A stretch of 64,000 bases of DNA. Source: Micromussa lordhowensis. Lineage: Eukaryota > Cnidaria > Anthozoa > Scleractinia > Lobophylliidae. The translations under genes and the position numbers were made by a program. This document shows, piece by piece, positions 23,590 through 34,351 of this stretch. Under the pieces are notes generated by a model. That model had not been told where the DNA came from. It did not search any database and saw nothing but the letters and a program-made list of their open reading frames with translations. Each line of letters starts with the position of its first letter. The first letter of the stretch is position 1. The DNA is taken from NCBI GenBank assembly GCA_964020085.1, contig OZ026601.1:5816335-5880334 (forward strand), written 5' to 3'.

Positions 23590-23860
23590 GGAGGCAGCGT
23601 GGCCGAGTTGTTAGGGCGGCGGACTTGGAATCCGAAGGTCACGAGTTCAGGTTCCGTTCTTACCACTAAGCTGGAGTTGTTTCTTGGTAGACCCTATAGT
23701 TCAACTCCTTGGCCACGTTTGAAAATAGCCAACTGGTCTGCCTCCTGCCAGTTGGTTTTTAACCATGTTATGTTCCTTTGGATTATTTATTTCATCATTT
23801 CGTCATTGGCCCTGAAAAGCCCCATAGGGAGAGTGGCCAATCAATTATTATCATTTTTGT
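23590..23860 (+). mobile_element. tRNA-derived SINE, family 2, second copy
   Basis: The head GGCAGCGTGGCCGAGTTGTT resembles a serine or leucine tRNA, with an imperfect B box near 23643-23654. The body AATAGCCAACTGGTCTGCCT with CCAGTTGG matches the copy at 16055-16325. It is not a functional tRNA gene because no acceptor-stem partner follows the B box. Confidence 0.65.
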
Positions 23861-24737
23861 GTGGTCTTCCAGACTTTGGTTACCTCATCTGAGCAAAATA
23901 GATGTTTTGGAGTGGAATGGTGAGTTTTCTATGTGGACCTTCTAATTCTATGCTGAATTTGCTTCCTGATGAGTTTCTTTTAAGAAGCAATCGCTAAAAT
24001 TAAGCTGAGGAATTCAGTAGTTTGAATCAGCAAGTAACTGACCAGAGTGAAATTATCAGTTAAAGGTAAATCACACATTTGTTATAATCATTAGGACTGG
24101 ATCTTTTCTGCGCCGAATGTCTTTAGTTGTGCAGAATGAGATAAACTTATTGGGGACACTCTCTAGACTAAGAAAGGAAAAAGAAATCTAAGTAAGAGAA
24201 GAAAAGAAAAGCTCACACGTACTACATCAGTAAGATTTCCTTGTTATAACAAATACCGTAATTAAGAGTGTATTTCCGTAGATATCAGTTCTCACTGTTC
24301 TAGCCAACCTTCCTTAATTTCGACGTCCAGAAATGACTTTAATTACGAGCAAAACGAGCTCGCGAATTAATTGAAGAGAAGAGTTCTGGAAACAAGCTGC
24401 TTTCCTCAGCTTACTAGACTTATGTCAATCTGATTTATCAATTTGCCGTACTGCCTCGCAGGTAACTGTCGCGTTTTCCCTTGCAGTTTGTAGCCTGGGT
24501 AAGCTTGCATGCGCTGACAGACGAGCGAGGAGCTTAACAAAACAGACTGTGGCGCTCAAGGTCAAGTTACGTGACTGCAATACATACAAGCCCCCGCAAA
24601 CGCACAAAGTAAACAAAGCATAAGTTACCTGCTGGCGGAAGCTAATTTGTTCTTGAAAACTTCCGTTTCAGTTTAAGAGTTCAGTTAAAGCGGCTTCGAC
24701 TTTTCACGTTACGCCGTGTAACTTCCGTGATTACTAG

Positions 24738-25190
24738 TAGAGACCTTAAGATCGAGGTTTTTAGGCATTTCCCGCGCACTGCGAACGTCAAGAAGTCATA
24801 TGACCAGTGTGTTGGCGTCAGGTTTGCAGTTTGCGGTTCACGTTTGTACGGCTAGACCACGTTCTAGAGGTAAGTGATTTACCGCAAGGAGTTTGCACCC
24901 TAAAACATCAGAATTCCACTTTTGAGAAGAAATACTACTTTTAAAAATTATTTCTCTTATCAGTAACCATCGAATTATTTTTCATACAAACGTAATTTTA
25001 AAGACAATTTCTCAGCTAAAACAGAAGTGAACGAACGAATGAACAGAATGAAAACAAACATGGCAAACGGCTATTTACCCCCGAATCTTAAGTCCCAAAT
25101 ATGGGCACACGGCTAACCTGAAACCGCTAACCGAAAGAAAGCGGCTTGCCTTTGTGGTAAGATCGCCAAACCTCGATCTTAAGGTCTCTA
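24738..25190. mobile_element. 453-base MITE with GAGACCTTAAGATCGAGGTTT arms
   Basis: TAGAGACCTTAAGATCGAGG at 24738 and its exact inverse ending 25190 form 23-base arms bounded by TA, as expected for a TA-target element. The interior contains the 131-base unit also found at 21339-21471. No coding capacity. Confidence 0.8.
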
Positions 25191-25764
25191 ATAACTTTTG
25201 TTAACGGCAAAATCGCAGCTCGCACAAACCGGTGAGGAATAACCTGCGATCAGGTGTTCGTTTTTTCCTCTTTTTACATTTCACCAAGGAGATACCGCAA
25301 GGTTTCTTGCCGTAGTGACATTTTCTAGTGTATCGTCTGTTAGGTTCTGTTGGTTTGACGGGAATAGGTTACTTCACTTTTTCAAAATTAAAGTTTGAAT
25401 TTGATCCATTTGTGCTTGTCTCATCGATCTGTACGATACGGGCGTCGTTAAGTCTCGCTGAATGCTTGGTTCGAATGTTTATAAAAATCGATTTGGCACA
25501 TTATGAAGACATATTATAAGTAACAGTGGTGTTTGTTTTGTGCATAGATTTTTTGTTCCTGTTTAGTTGATTTTCAATAGTTGTTGTCAATGACCGTCAC
25601 GGGCCTCAACTCGGGTGAACCGAAAATTTCCTAAAGCACGAGAAATGTAAAAAATCTGATCGAACAGATTGTGGTTTTAGTAAAAATACATGAATGTATC
25701 GCAACACACAAGAAATGAGCGAGATCTGTTTTTCAAGCCAGATCGGTCCGCTCTTACAGAGACT
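25191..25764. other. non-coding stretch with one MITE-arm fragment
   Basis: TAACCTGCGATCAGG at about 25230 matches the arm of the MITE at 50008-50123, but no partner arm is seen. The frame at 25328-25519 shows no domain. Confidence 0.35.
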
Positions 25765-26190
25765 CTCTCCTAAGGTAACTGGAAACAGTTTCCAATACTT
25801 TCCAAGACTTATATTTTGATTGTTCATTATAACCCCTCTAGATCAGTTGATGCCAAAATCATGGTATCAAAACACTGCCCAATCATTGGTGAACAAGTTG
25901 CTGTCAATTTTGTGGCACAATAGGTTACCATAGCAACAATAATTACCTGCTGAAAACACCCTTAATTTTAGCTTTAAGCGTTTATAACTCAAAAATGAGC
26001 TCGGTGACCCCCATTTTTTATAATCGAATTGCAGTAAGCATGATAAGACGCAAATTTTTGCAAAGAGTAAAAAAATTATGCTAAAGGGGTTCAGAGCCAC
26101 CTTTAATTTTCGAAAATTTAAGGTGATTCTGAGCCCTCTACCGGTCTTGTATAGTACTGGAAACTGTTTCGAGCCACCTTAAATGAGGAC
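25765..26190. mobile_element. diverged copy of the TTAA-flanked element
   Basis: It shares with 28919-29387 the blocks CTGCCCAATCATTGGTGAAC, ACAATAGGTTACCATAGCAA and AAAACACCCTTAATT, and ends GAGCCACCTTAAA. Mismatches and indels are frequent, so it is an older copy. No gene inside. Confidence 0.65.
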
Positions 26191-26448
26191 CACCGGATCT
26201 AGAAAGGCCTGGATCATTACAAATACGAGAATAATGAATAACATCTGGGAACTAGAAGTCCAACTTCAATTCGTAGAGTATAAATAACGCCTAAATCGAG
26301 TACAAATATCACGCGGTATTTGTAATCCAGAGGACCGGTTAGACAGGTTTTCTCGCAACGCGCAAGCGAAGAATTGAATTGAAGTTACGAAAAAAATGGC
26401 TGAAAGTTTTGAATTATTTTTCTAACGACGAAAGAGTCGGAATGGCTG

Positions 26449-26799
26449 GTGAATATTGATGCAAGTTTATTAGATAACTCGGACGAAGAAAAACAGTTAG
26501 CCGACAGTGAAATTTCATCATTTATTAAAGAAAATAGAAACAGCGACACAACAAAGAAGACGAAAACTGATTTTGTTATAAGAACACATGGCGCACGTGG
26601 AAAAGAACGTCAACTTATTTGGTTAAAATGTATGCCATGGTTTAGAATAACTTCGCAGCCAAAACACCCTGCAACGGGAGTATCACCGAAAATAGATTTC
26701 AGATTTATTTATTCAACACCCTGCAACGGGAGTATCACCGTAAACAGATTTCAGGTTTATTTAGCACCAAGCCTTGTTTGGTTTAAAATGACACTTTAG
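26449..26799 (+). CDS. unassigned frame, start weakly Crypton-like
   Basis: The start (SSFIKENRNSDTTKKTKTDF) resembles the beginning of Crypton-derived KIAA1958-type recombinase proteins, where an asparagine/lysine-rich stretch precedes the core. The rest matches nothing I know, and its last third crosses a 52-base tandem duplication. I would treat it as a gene fragment at best. Confidence 0.25.
   Translation: MNIDASLLDNSDEEKQLADSEISSFIKENRNSDTTKKTKTDFVIRTHGARGKERQLIWLKCMPWFRITSQPKHPATGVSPKIDFRFIYSTPCNGSITVNRFQVYLAPSLVWFKMTL
26661..26765 (+). repeat. 52-base tandem duplication
   Basis: CACCCTGCAACGGGAGTATC occurs at 26665 and 26717, followed in both copies by ACCG, AGATTTCAG and TTTATTTA with a few differences. 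There are two copies. Confidence 0.75.
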
Positions 26800-27154
26800 C
26801 ATAACGTTGCTGTGTTGTTGAAATTGCGGCGGAAACCCAGAAGGGATTTCAGGTGTTTTAATTAAGCGGCAAACTGAAGCAGAAACCGGGCTCATAGTAC
26901 ACAGAACGAGATTCTTCCAACTGGAATAGACCTTTGCCTCTACAGTTGCGAATGCGTATCGTAATGCGAGCAATGATAGAAAATGTATAAAAATGATATC
27001 AGCTACGTTGTGCGTCAGTTGTAGTTTTCAAATCAAGGACCAAATTGCTTTGACCGTCAAAAGAACACCCATCATCCGTGTCGAAACAAAATTATAAAAA
27101 AAATAACAACCAATAGCAAATTATTCATACCTATCTGCCTATGTTTCTAAGAAA

Positions 27155-27525
27155 ATGAATGCCAATCCTGCAAATGTGCGGACTGGCCCGCTCAGCTCAG
27201 ATGGAACTTCTTCACATTTCTACAAAGCCTCTTATGTTGGCCGTTTTTCTCAAGTTGAGCAGGATAAATTAAAAAGGCTGCTTAAACGTTATCGCAAAAC
27301 CGATCTAGACATTAAGTTAGTTTTTTTCTACAATTAAGGTTAGAAACAGGTTCAGCGTGAAAGATTCAGTAGCACCCTCCTGTGTCGGACGTGGCTTTGC
27401 ATGTTTACAAGCACTTGCACTCATCGGGGACATGTCGTGATTCATCCTTCAATTCTGCAGAATCTTTCACGATTCTAGATTCTGCCGCCTCGAGTTTTCA
27501 AGTTAAGACAAAAGAGGCGCAACAG
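27155..27525 (+). pseudogene. Penelope-like element remnant 1 (C-terminal part)
   Basis: A linker-like piece (SQVEQDKLKRLLKRYRKTDL, from 27155) and a later piece in another frame (HVYKHLHSSGTC and SFTILDSAASS, from 27382) correspond to the linker and the tail of the GIY-YIG domain in the second remnant at 27685-28546. The GIY-YIG core itself is deleted. Plus-strand orientation is the same as remnant 2. Confidence 0.5.
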
Positions 27526-27571
27526 CCGAGGCGCTTAGCTTTGCCTTTGTATTTTAAATCCTTTTTCTTTT

Positions 27572-27636
27572 TTTTGTCTATTTTATTGAATTTCATTATG
27601 ATTCAATCATAATGAAATTCAATAAAATAGACAAAA
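27572..27636. repeat. perfect palindrome, 32-base arms
   Basis: Arms 27572-27603 and 27605-27636 are exact inverses around a single C. They are AT-rich and contain TTTATTGAATTTCATTATGA. No mismatch has accumulated, so it is recent or maintained. It lies exactly between the two Penelope-like remnants. Confidence 0.85.
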
Positions 27637-27684
27637 TTATAATGTGTTCCTGACAAACATACCACACAAGACTCGTTCTCGTTT

Positions 27685-28546
27685 GTGAATGAATTCACTA
27701 ATATTCAATCTCAGACCAAGTTTTTGACCTCGTTTGACGTTGAAAGTCTTTTCACTAATATCCCGTTTAGTGAGACAATCGACCTCGCCGTGGAGACCAT
27801 TTTTAAGCACAACCCTGAGTTTCCTATTAGCAAGGCTAATCTTAGGGAATTGTTCACTTTTGCAACTTCACAAACCCATTTTCTGTTGAATGGTTTATTC
27901 TATGATCAATGTGATGGAGTTGCGATGGGTTCTCCTTTAGCACCTATTCTCGCAAATTTATTTATGGGGCATATTAAGTAATTACAAAGATTACAAAGAT
28001 TCTCAGCTGCTCTTTTATCGCAGATATGTTGATGACACTTTCTGTCTATTTCACAACGAGCAGGACGCAATGAAGTTTTTAAATTATCTTAACTCTAGAC
28101 ATCCTAACATTAAGTTTACTTTTGAAACTAAACTCAACGGGAAACTCCCTTTCTTGGATGTTCTGGTAGATATCAGGATTATTTTTTCTTCTTTCAAAAT
28201 CAAGAATTTTTTCAGTTTCAAAGATCCTATTCCAGATGCATTAAAATCCCTGGTTGTTTATCAATTTACTTGTGCGGGATGTAACTCCCGTTACATTGGC
28301 GAGACGTCACGCCACTTTGCAACTAGGGTAAAAGAGCATCTCTCGAGTGACAAAAATTCTCATGTCTACAAGCATTTGAACGGTTCACCTAGTTGTAAAC
28401 ACAAATGTTCGGTTGATTGCTTTAAGATTGTAGATTCAGCTAAAACTAGACATTGTCTTAAGCTCAAAGAAGCGATCTACATCAGCCGCTTAAAGCCAGA
28501 ACTAAATGCACAGTTACAACACAACAATGATTTTTGCTTCTTGTGA
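27685..28546 (+). pseudogene. Penelope-like element remnant 2 (reverse transcriptase and GIY-YIG)
   Basis: The first frame (27685-27981) has FDVESLFTNIPF and DGVAMGSPLAPILANLFM, reverse transcriptase motifs of Penelope-like elements. A frameshift near 27980-28010 leads to RRYVDDTFC (catalytic YVDD at 28025-28036) and LPFLDVLV. The thumb is deleted, and the frame passes straight into a linker and a GIY-YIG-like nuclease core, CNSRYIGETSRHFATRVKEH (about 28278-28337), ending at TGA 28544. Intact elements of this family cut and copy into DNA with these two domains. The frameshift and deletion make this copy inactive. Confidence 0.75.
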
Positions 28547-28918
28547 CGCAGTTCTGTAAATAACGCTTGTGCACTTGCACGCGCAGAATTGTAACTGTTG
28601 TTGTATTTTAAATTTCAAATTGTTAACGTACTCAAACTGTAAGCGTATGTAAAAGAGTGGAAAACAGAGCAACACATTAAACTGATGACTGGCATGAGTC
28701 ATGCCGAAACTAGTCTTTAAAAAGTTGTCTCGTGAGCTTAATATTGTTGTTAAGATTGTTATAATCATAAAAATTACAATTTCCTCGATTGTGATTGGTT
28801 TTAAAAAACTCCTATTTTCCACTTATTCACTTTCCAAGTTGTTATCGGACAGTTTGTTTTCGGACAGTCTGTAATCGGACAGTTCAACAAGCCAATCACA
28901 TTCAAAGTTGTAGTTTAA

Positions 28919-29387
28919 GGTGGCTCAAAACAGTTTCCAACACTTATATTTGGATAGGTCGTTATAACCACTGTTTATCATTTGATGCTACAATCATGGT
29001 ATCAAAAAACTGCCCAATCATTGGTGAACACGTTGTCATCATTTTCTTGACACAATAGGTTACCATAGCAACTGTATGACCTCTGAAAAACACCCTTAAT
29101 TACAGCTTTAGGGGCTTATAATTCAAAAACGGCACGGTGAAATTTTTTTATATTATCAACTTTTGATAAGCATGATTAGATGCAACTTTTGGCAAAGTTT
29201 AAAAAAATTCTGTACATGGGGTTCAGCTAGAGCCACCTTAAATGTTCGAAAACTTAAGGTGGCTCTGAACGTGCGTGTTCACCAATGATTGGGTAGTTTT
29301 TTGATACCATGATTGTATCATCAAATGATAAACAGTGGTTATAACGACCTATCCAAATATAAGTGTTGGAAACTGTTTTGAGCCACC
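28919..29387. mobile_element. 469-base MITE with TTAA target duplication
   Basis: GGTGGCTCAAAACAGTTTCC at the left is the inverse of the right end, and the arms extend about 100 bases with few differences. TTAA flanks both sides (28915-28918 and 29388-29391). A tandem copy of the target sequence about 35 bases to the right reads GTTGTAGTTTAAATCAACC without the element, giving the empty site. TTAA targeting suggests the piggyBac superfamily; no transposase is present. Confidence 0.8.
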
Positions 29388-29499
29388 TTAAATCAACCAA
29401 TCACAATTCAAGTTGTAGTTTAAATCAACCAATCTCAATCCGCTTGGTTTCAATCACCATAGAAACAGTTTACAGACTCCTGAATTGGGGCTTTCTCCA

Positions 29500-30960
29500 A
29501 AATGAAGAATATTTTCCCTTGAACAATGACAATAATTTAGAAGACAGTAGTGATTATTTTTATCCTATGGCACAAATGTTTATGCCAACAATCCAGACGA
29601 GTTCCTTCATGACGTTCAGCCCTCCGCAGCATCGTTTATCGCTTCGCAACAACCGCAAACGAAAGCCTGAAACATCCACACGACTACAATGCCACTGCAC
29701 AGTATTTCCTCCAGTGCAAAACCCTCACTTTGTTTAACAAAACACAGGAACAATGGCAGTAGACCAAGGTCGTTTTTCCCTTGTATTGGACGAAGAAATT
29801 TTGGAAATAAATAAAACCGCAGCGTCCAAACACACCGCTCGAGCAACCAAAACATGGATGACAGCATGGGAAGAATGGTGTAAAGCCAGAAACATTAATG
29901 TAAACATGGAGTCACATTGCCCACAAGCTCTTGACGGCCTCTTAAACAAGTTTTACGTTGAAATAAGGAAGAATGATGGTACACACTACGAACCCGACTC
30001 GTTGAGAGTAATGCAGGCAGCCATAGATCGCTATCTGCGTCATAAGAACTATCCAGCGAGCATCATAACCGGTCGTGAGTTCACAAAGTCGCAAGAAACG
30101 CTTGACGCAAAAGCGAAATAACTTCGCCGCCAGGGAAAAGGTAAACGCCTAAACAAAGCACAGCCATACAGCGAAACAGACGAAGCAAACTTCTGGAGAG
30201 AACGCAAATTTTGAAACCGCAATGGCCTTCCGTTTACAAACGTGAACCTCAAGAATCTCTTCGAGACGATGGGCTTCAGAGGGAGGTAAGACCATTACAA
30301 CGCGCAAGTCGAAGATTTCAGCATTTTCCAAATGGCAGACGGGAACAAGGTGGTAGAATTCAAAGAAAATCCGACGAAAACGAGACAAGAAGGGTTGAGA
30401 AATCCAAGACGCTGCCCTCCTCAGCAGATGTGGTCGACGAACGGAGGCGAGAGAGATCCGGTGAAATTGCTTGAAGAATGGCTGGAGCACCGACCTGACG
30501 CCCTGAAGAAATCCGGTCCGCCCGGTCCTCCCCCCCCCCCCCCCCCCGAGTCCAACAAGAAGATCACAAATCACTTAAGAATGCTGGTCAACCTCGTCAC
30601 AAGATTATCCAGGTCATGCTCGGGAATCCTCCTTGGATGGTTATGACGAAATAACTGTCAGTGAAAGACGAGAATTATCTCACATCGCAAGCTGATGCTT
30701 GACAGCCAGCACAACATGTGCAGTTTCTTCAACATCTGCTCCATCAACAAGCCGTTTCCCTTTGCACAGCTCGGTGCCTACAGCTTCAGCAAATCCATCA
30801 GCTGCATGCACGAAAGAGAATGTTCGACCAGCAGTTCCAATAAGTTCAAACCAAGTTTCTTCATCAGCGAATGTGGCAAAATTCACCGGTATTTTTTTTA
30901 AATTTATCTTTATTGGTATCCTGCACTTCTCAGTAATTACATCAACTATCACGTCGCCTA
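29500..30960 (+). pseudogene. Crypton-like tyrosine recombinase (KIAA1958-type), degraded
   Basis: One frame from 29753 reads TWMTAWEEWCKARN, DSLRVMQAAIDRYL and GREFTKSQETLDAKAK, the N-terminal core-binding part of Crypton-derived recombinases. It continues through in-frame stops at 30119, 30212 and 30287 with DHYNAQVEDFSIF, ENPTKTRQEGLR and a TNH block (about 30565). A frameshift near 30605 then gives GHARESSLDGYDE with the catalytic tyrosine codon at 30642-30644, and SERRELSHIAS. The upstream frame 29363-29737 may hold the N-terminus. Crypton recombinases move DNA through a circular intermediate; three stops and at least one frameshift, plus a long C tract at 30530-30547, show this one is dead. 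Confidence 0.75.
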
Positions 30961-31093
30961 TCGCTTAACCTACTTTACATTGATGTCCATAGTTACTAAC
31001 GTTAACATTTCTCTCATGTATGACCTGATACTTTCAAATAAGACATTACGCTTTTGCGAGGAGCACTTCTTCGTAGCTAGCAATCGAACTTTT

Positions 31094-31469
31094 CTATGCT
31101 ATACTTAAAAAAACTTTATTAACAAAGACAGAGAGGTGAATAGCTTGGTTATGCATCTTGCTAGTGTATATGTAGTACTTCATGAATAGGATCATGTAAT
31201 TAAATTTCTTTAATATTTCTTTTTCGTAAGGGCCTGATGTGATACCAAATAATTTCTCTTCAATTGTGGGTGCAAACGTTGAGTTGTTGGCAGCGTTAAA
31301 CCAGTCAATTACGTTGTTTACGAAAATATTTATAAATTGACAGTTAAGAAAAGATTGCCCAATTGAATCTTTCTCACCGCAGTAGAGACATTCATCGTCC
31401 GTCTTAATACCATATCGATGAAGCTCCTTTTTGGTAAGTACAATCCTGTGAATTAATTTGAACTGGAAT
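31094..31469 (-). pseudogene. LINE ORF2 C-terminal zinc-binding region
   Basis: The minus strand has FQFKLIHRIVLTKKELHRYG then CLYCGEKDSIGQSFLNC, the zf-RVT type motif found after the reverse transcriptase thumb. About 120 codons are open to a stop near 31094. The frame begins exactly at the edge of the MITE at 31470, which interrupted it. Confidence 0.7.
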
Positions 31470-31896
31470 GGGCCCTTTGCAGCTAAGCCGTCACGTGACC
31501 TACTTTTTATAAAATTATGGGCTATAACTTAACAAATGCCAGAAATGGAAAAAGCATGTCGAGAATATCAAAACGGCCAAATTTGAGGCCCCCATCATTA
31601 AAAGATGAGATTTTATGACAGTCTGAATTTTTAAAAAAATAAGGAGGTTTGTATGGAAAATGTTGATGGAGAGCAAGACCTTGCTCTCCAGCGACATTTC
31701 CCATACAAAACTTCTAAATTTTCCGAAAATTCAAACTGTCGTATAAACTTACTCTTTCATTCCAGGAGGCTCAAACTTGGCCATTTTGGTATTTTCGATG
31801 AGCTCTTTCCATTTCTGGCATTCTTTAAGTTATAGCCCATAATATAAAAATTTTCTAGGAAAAAAATTGGTCACGTGACCCCAGCTGCAAGGGCCT
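31470..31896. mobile_element. 427-base MITE inserted in LINE ORF2
   Basis: The ends GGGCCCTTTGCAGCT and AGCTGCAAGGGCC are inverse, followed inward by TCACGTGACC on both sides and long similar arms containing GGGCTATAACTTAA. The LINE frame joins across it as KEFQ if AT is taken as the duplicated target (31468-31469 and 31897-31898). A central palindrome GGAGAGCAAG/CTTGCTCTCC lies near 31670-31691. Confidence 0.7.
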
Positions 31897-32144
31897 ATTC
31901 TTTCAATTTTGTTTCTTTACAAATGTTCTTTAGGGAGGTGAAAATTTTTTCCAGGCATTCTCATCTAGTCCATTTCATTGGGCCAGTCTGGCTGACCGTG
32001 TGAATTTTCCGATTTAACAAGAAATAATAGTCTCTATTTTTGCTTTTTCTAGTTGTATTTGTGTAGAGGCGTCTAACTGAAACAAAGAGTTCTTTCTTGT
32101 ATATAGTTCGTTTTCCGGTGGCTCTGTATTTCTTGCATTGGTTA

Positions 32145-32600
32145 CTAAATACTTTGGAATTGCACTGATGACCTGATAAAATTGAAGAAAATTCGTATTG
32201 CAGTCATATTTGTTGATATATTTTCTTGTAAGAATTCTAGTTGTTCAGTTTGGTTATTGGGGGAGTAGATGTTACAAAACGATAACTTTAAAGAATTAAT
32301 AACTATAGTAATTAACACAATTCTACCCTGCTTGTCAGTGAAAATGAACTCAACCTTATCTCGCACCGAGGGATGGATTACGGTACAAACACCTTTGCTG
32401 TGTCTTGTGCGATGGGAAAAGAATATTTCACCTCCCCATTCATTTCTCTAAATATTTTCATCATTCCGGATCAGAATATGTTTCTTGTAAGAAGCAGAAT
32501 TTAGATTTTTGATCTTTAAGATACGAAAAAATGCTCCTACTTTTACTCTGTTCCCTAATTCTCCTAACGTTAAGCGATATTATGTCATATGTTTATTTCT
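32145..32600 (-). pseudogene. LINE endonuclease domain, broken
   Basis: The minus strand reads SIFSYLKDQKSKFCFLQETY near 32520, then after stops and frameshifts EFIFTDKQGRIVLITIVINS and SFCNIYSPNNQTEQLEFLQE. LQETY and NIYSPN are the landmark segments of the AP-type endonuclease that nicks target DNA for LINEs. It cannot be translated as a whole. Confidence 0.7.
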
Positions 32601-32776
32601 TTTGCATGCAGAAAACTTACAACAAATCAATAAAGGTAAACAAATCCAACAAACACGCAGCAATACAAAAAAAAAACAAACAAATAAAAATAGTTAGAGA
32701 GATTCCCTGTCTCAAACTTCGGACTGATTCCTGTCCCCGGACACAGATAGGGTAACATATCGTTCAAACGACTACC

Positions 32777-33115
32777 TTAAAGATTTTCCAGGTCACTTCT
32801 TTCGTACACTCTGATCGGTCGGCCCTCTGCAGAAGTTTGAATAAATATTTTCCCGTCCATAGACCACACACTTACCAATACACCATCTTTACGTTTTTGG
32901 TTGGCTTGCTTTAGGAGCTCTCGCCTGTTCGAAGTGAGGTTTTCATTCAGATAAATTCTTTCTGATGCCACCCGAGTTACCGGGGTTGGCCCACCAGCTC
33001 CGTTCCCAAGTCATCCCGTTGTTTCATCGCTTTAGTTAACGTACATGTAGTCTTGACTGCAGTTAATTCGGTCTTCTGCTGATGGAATGCATTCCGCAGT
33101 TCTGCCACCTCGTTT
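32777..33115 (-). pseudogene. LINE ORF1 protein, C-terminal part
   Basis: A coiled-coil-like piece (LTNEVAELRNAFHQQKTEL) is followed, after a frameshift near 32985, by VASERIYLNENLTSNRRELL, VWSMDGKIFI and RPIRVYERSDLENL. This is the C-terminal RNA-binding region common in coral LINE ORF1 proteins. A further N-terminal piece may lie at 33437-33628 beyond the insertion. Confidence 0.6.
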
Positions 33116-33120
33116 GTCAG

Positions 33121-33435
33121 ACAACTAAAATAAAGCAAATATAAAAATGCCCCCAGAAATTACACATACGCTTACCATATTTGAAGAGCATGGTATGATT
33201 GCTGATATACCACGATTATGATGGCTATGGCTATGGCAATGAAAGCTCGGACTAAATTATCCAATGATCCAGTTCTTAGTAATTGTGATTATAAAAAATT
33301 AAATTATTAATGAGACAAATCCAAACATCACGTTAATCCAGTAATCTGGAAATTTATTTCACTTTTGAATGTCTAAAACACCCGTGTACATAATAGTGTG
33401 TTAATATTCATATCCAAACTGAAGCGAAGAAACGT
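33121..33435. repeat. dispersed repeat, interrupts LINE ORF1
   Basis: The block ACATACGCTTACCATATTTG to ATTATCCAATGATCCAGTTC (about 33163-33272) recurs in diverged form at 52249-52355. It lies between the two ORF1 pieces. Ends are not resolved. Confidence 0.5.
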
Positions 33436-33649
33436 ACTAACTTTTTGAAAAGGCGGTAACCTTCTGTCTGAGATTTATGATTTTTTCAAACTCGTCTGTA
33501 AGCGCCGCTGACTTTGAATTCCTGGTCGCAGAAGGGGAAATTTTAAACTTCCGAAAGCTCAAGGCAATGAAATGTTGACTTGTCGAAGTATAATGGCTCC
33601 TGTACAACCTGCCCTGAACACATGCCAAGTCTATGTGCGGGCTTACATA

Positions 33650-34230
33650 AGGTCAATAAATCCCGTGTTCCGGCTTGTATAAATACACCTGATAAAACGG
33701 GTTCCGTTAACTGCAGGAAATTACGAAGCTAGATTTTCGGCATGTAAAATAAATGATAAAATACGGAACGTAAAAACAAGCTCAAAATGGAAAACGAATT
33801 ACCTTGAAATTTAAAAGTATGGGATAAAATATACGCCACAAGCAAAGTGGCCGACTCGACCTCTAACTGGAACCCTGTCTTCCCCGTTGACCACGTGGCA
33901 AGGACTTCGCTCTCGTGGACAAACTAATTAAATCGACTTTCGCTGGTTGAGATGTCAATAACACGGACGTCTTTCATTTAACATATACATGGAAATTTAC
34001 GAGGAAAAACAAGACCAGAAGTTGGTCCCGAAATATGAGCTTATATGTTTAAATTTCTCTTTCATTACAAAAGTTTTACGCCGATTCCGTTTACGCTTAA
34101 GTTTAGAAAGAATGACTTAAAGCATTTTCGGTGCTTTCCGCAGTCTGTGGAGGATGCATTTCTGACTACAGGTGGACTAAACTGATCAACCCTTACGCTT
34201 CTATCATGCTCTCCAAACTTCCCAAGTGCA
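33650..34230. other. non-coding stretch, nothing recognised
   Basis: No supported exon or element. The short segment near 34212-34232 (CTCCAAACTTCCCAAGTGCATC) is the inverse of a sequence near 6846. Confidence 0.4.
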
Positions 34231-34237
34231 TCCATTT

Positions 34238-34351
34238 AACAATTATCCTGCGAAATCGCGCGGAATATCGTCCGATACTTAGCCCACGAGGCCGTAGGCC
34301 GAGTCGGCTAAAATCAGACGATGTTCCGCGAGATTAAGCAGGATAATTGTT
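34238..34351. mobile_element. 114-base palindromic MITE
   Basis: AACAATTATCCTGC and its inverse bound arms of about 40 bases around a GC-rich centre, CGAGGCCGTAGGCCGAG. Similar elements with the same design are at 34944-35050, 35055-35163 and 52068-52183. Confidence 0.65.

Larger units (their letters stand above)
31085..33640 (-). mobile_element. LINE, minus strand, two insertions inside
   Basis: Read on the minus strand the order is ORF1 remnants (33640-32777), endonuclease (32600-32145), an unresolved part, and the C-terminal zinc-binding region of ORF2 (31469-31094). The two-ORF layout with an AP-type endonuclease fits an L1/Tx1-like LINE. Other elements interrupt it at 33121-33435 and 31470-31896. 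The reverse transcriptase palm is missing, and frameshifts and stops occur throughout. Confidence 0.65.

Noticed and set aside
23590..23670. A serine or leucine tRNA gene
   Set aside because: The same body follows a different tRNA-like head at 16055, so both are SINE copies.
30680..30968. Genes on either strand downstream of the Crypton-like frame
   Set aside because: The plus frame is the serine-rich C-terminal tail of the same pseudogene and the minus frame is its shadow.
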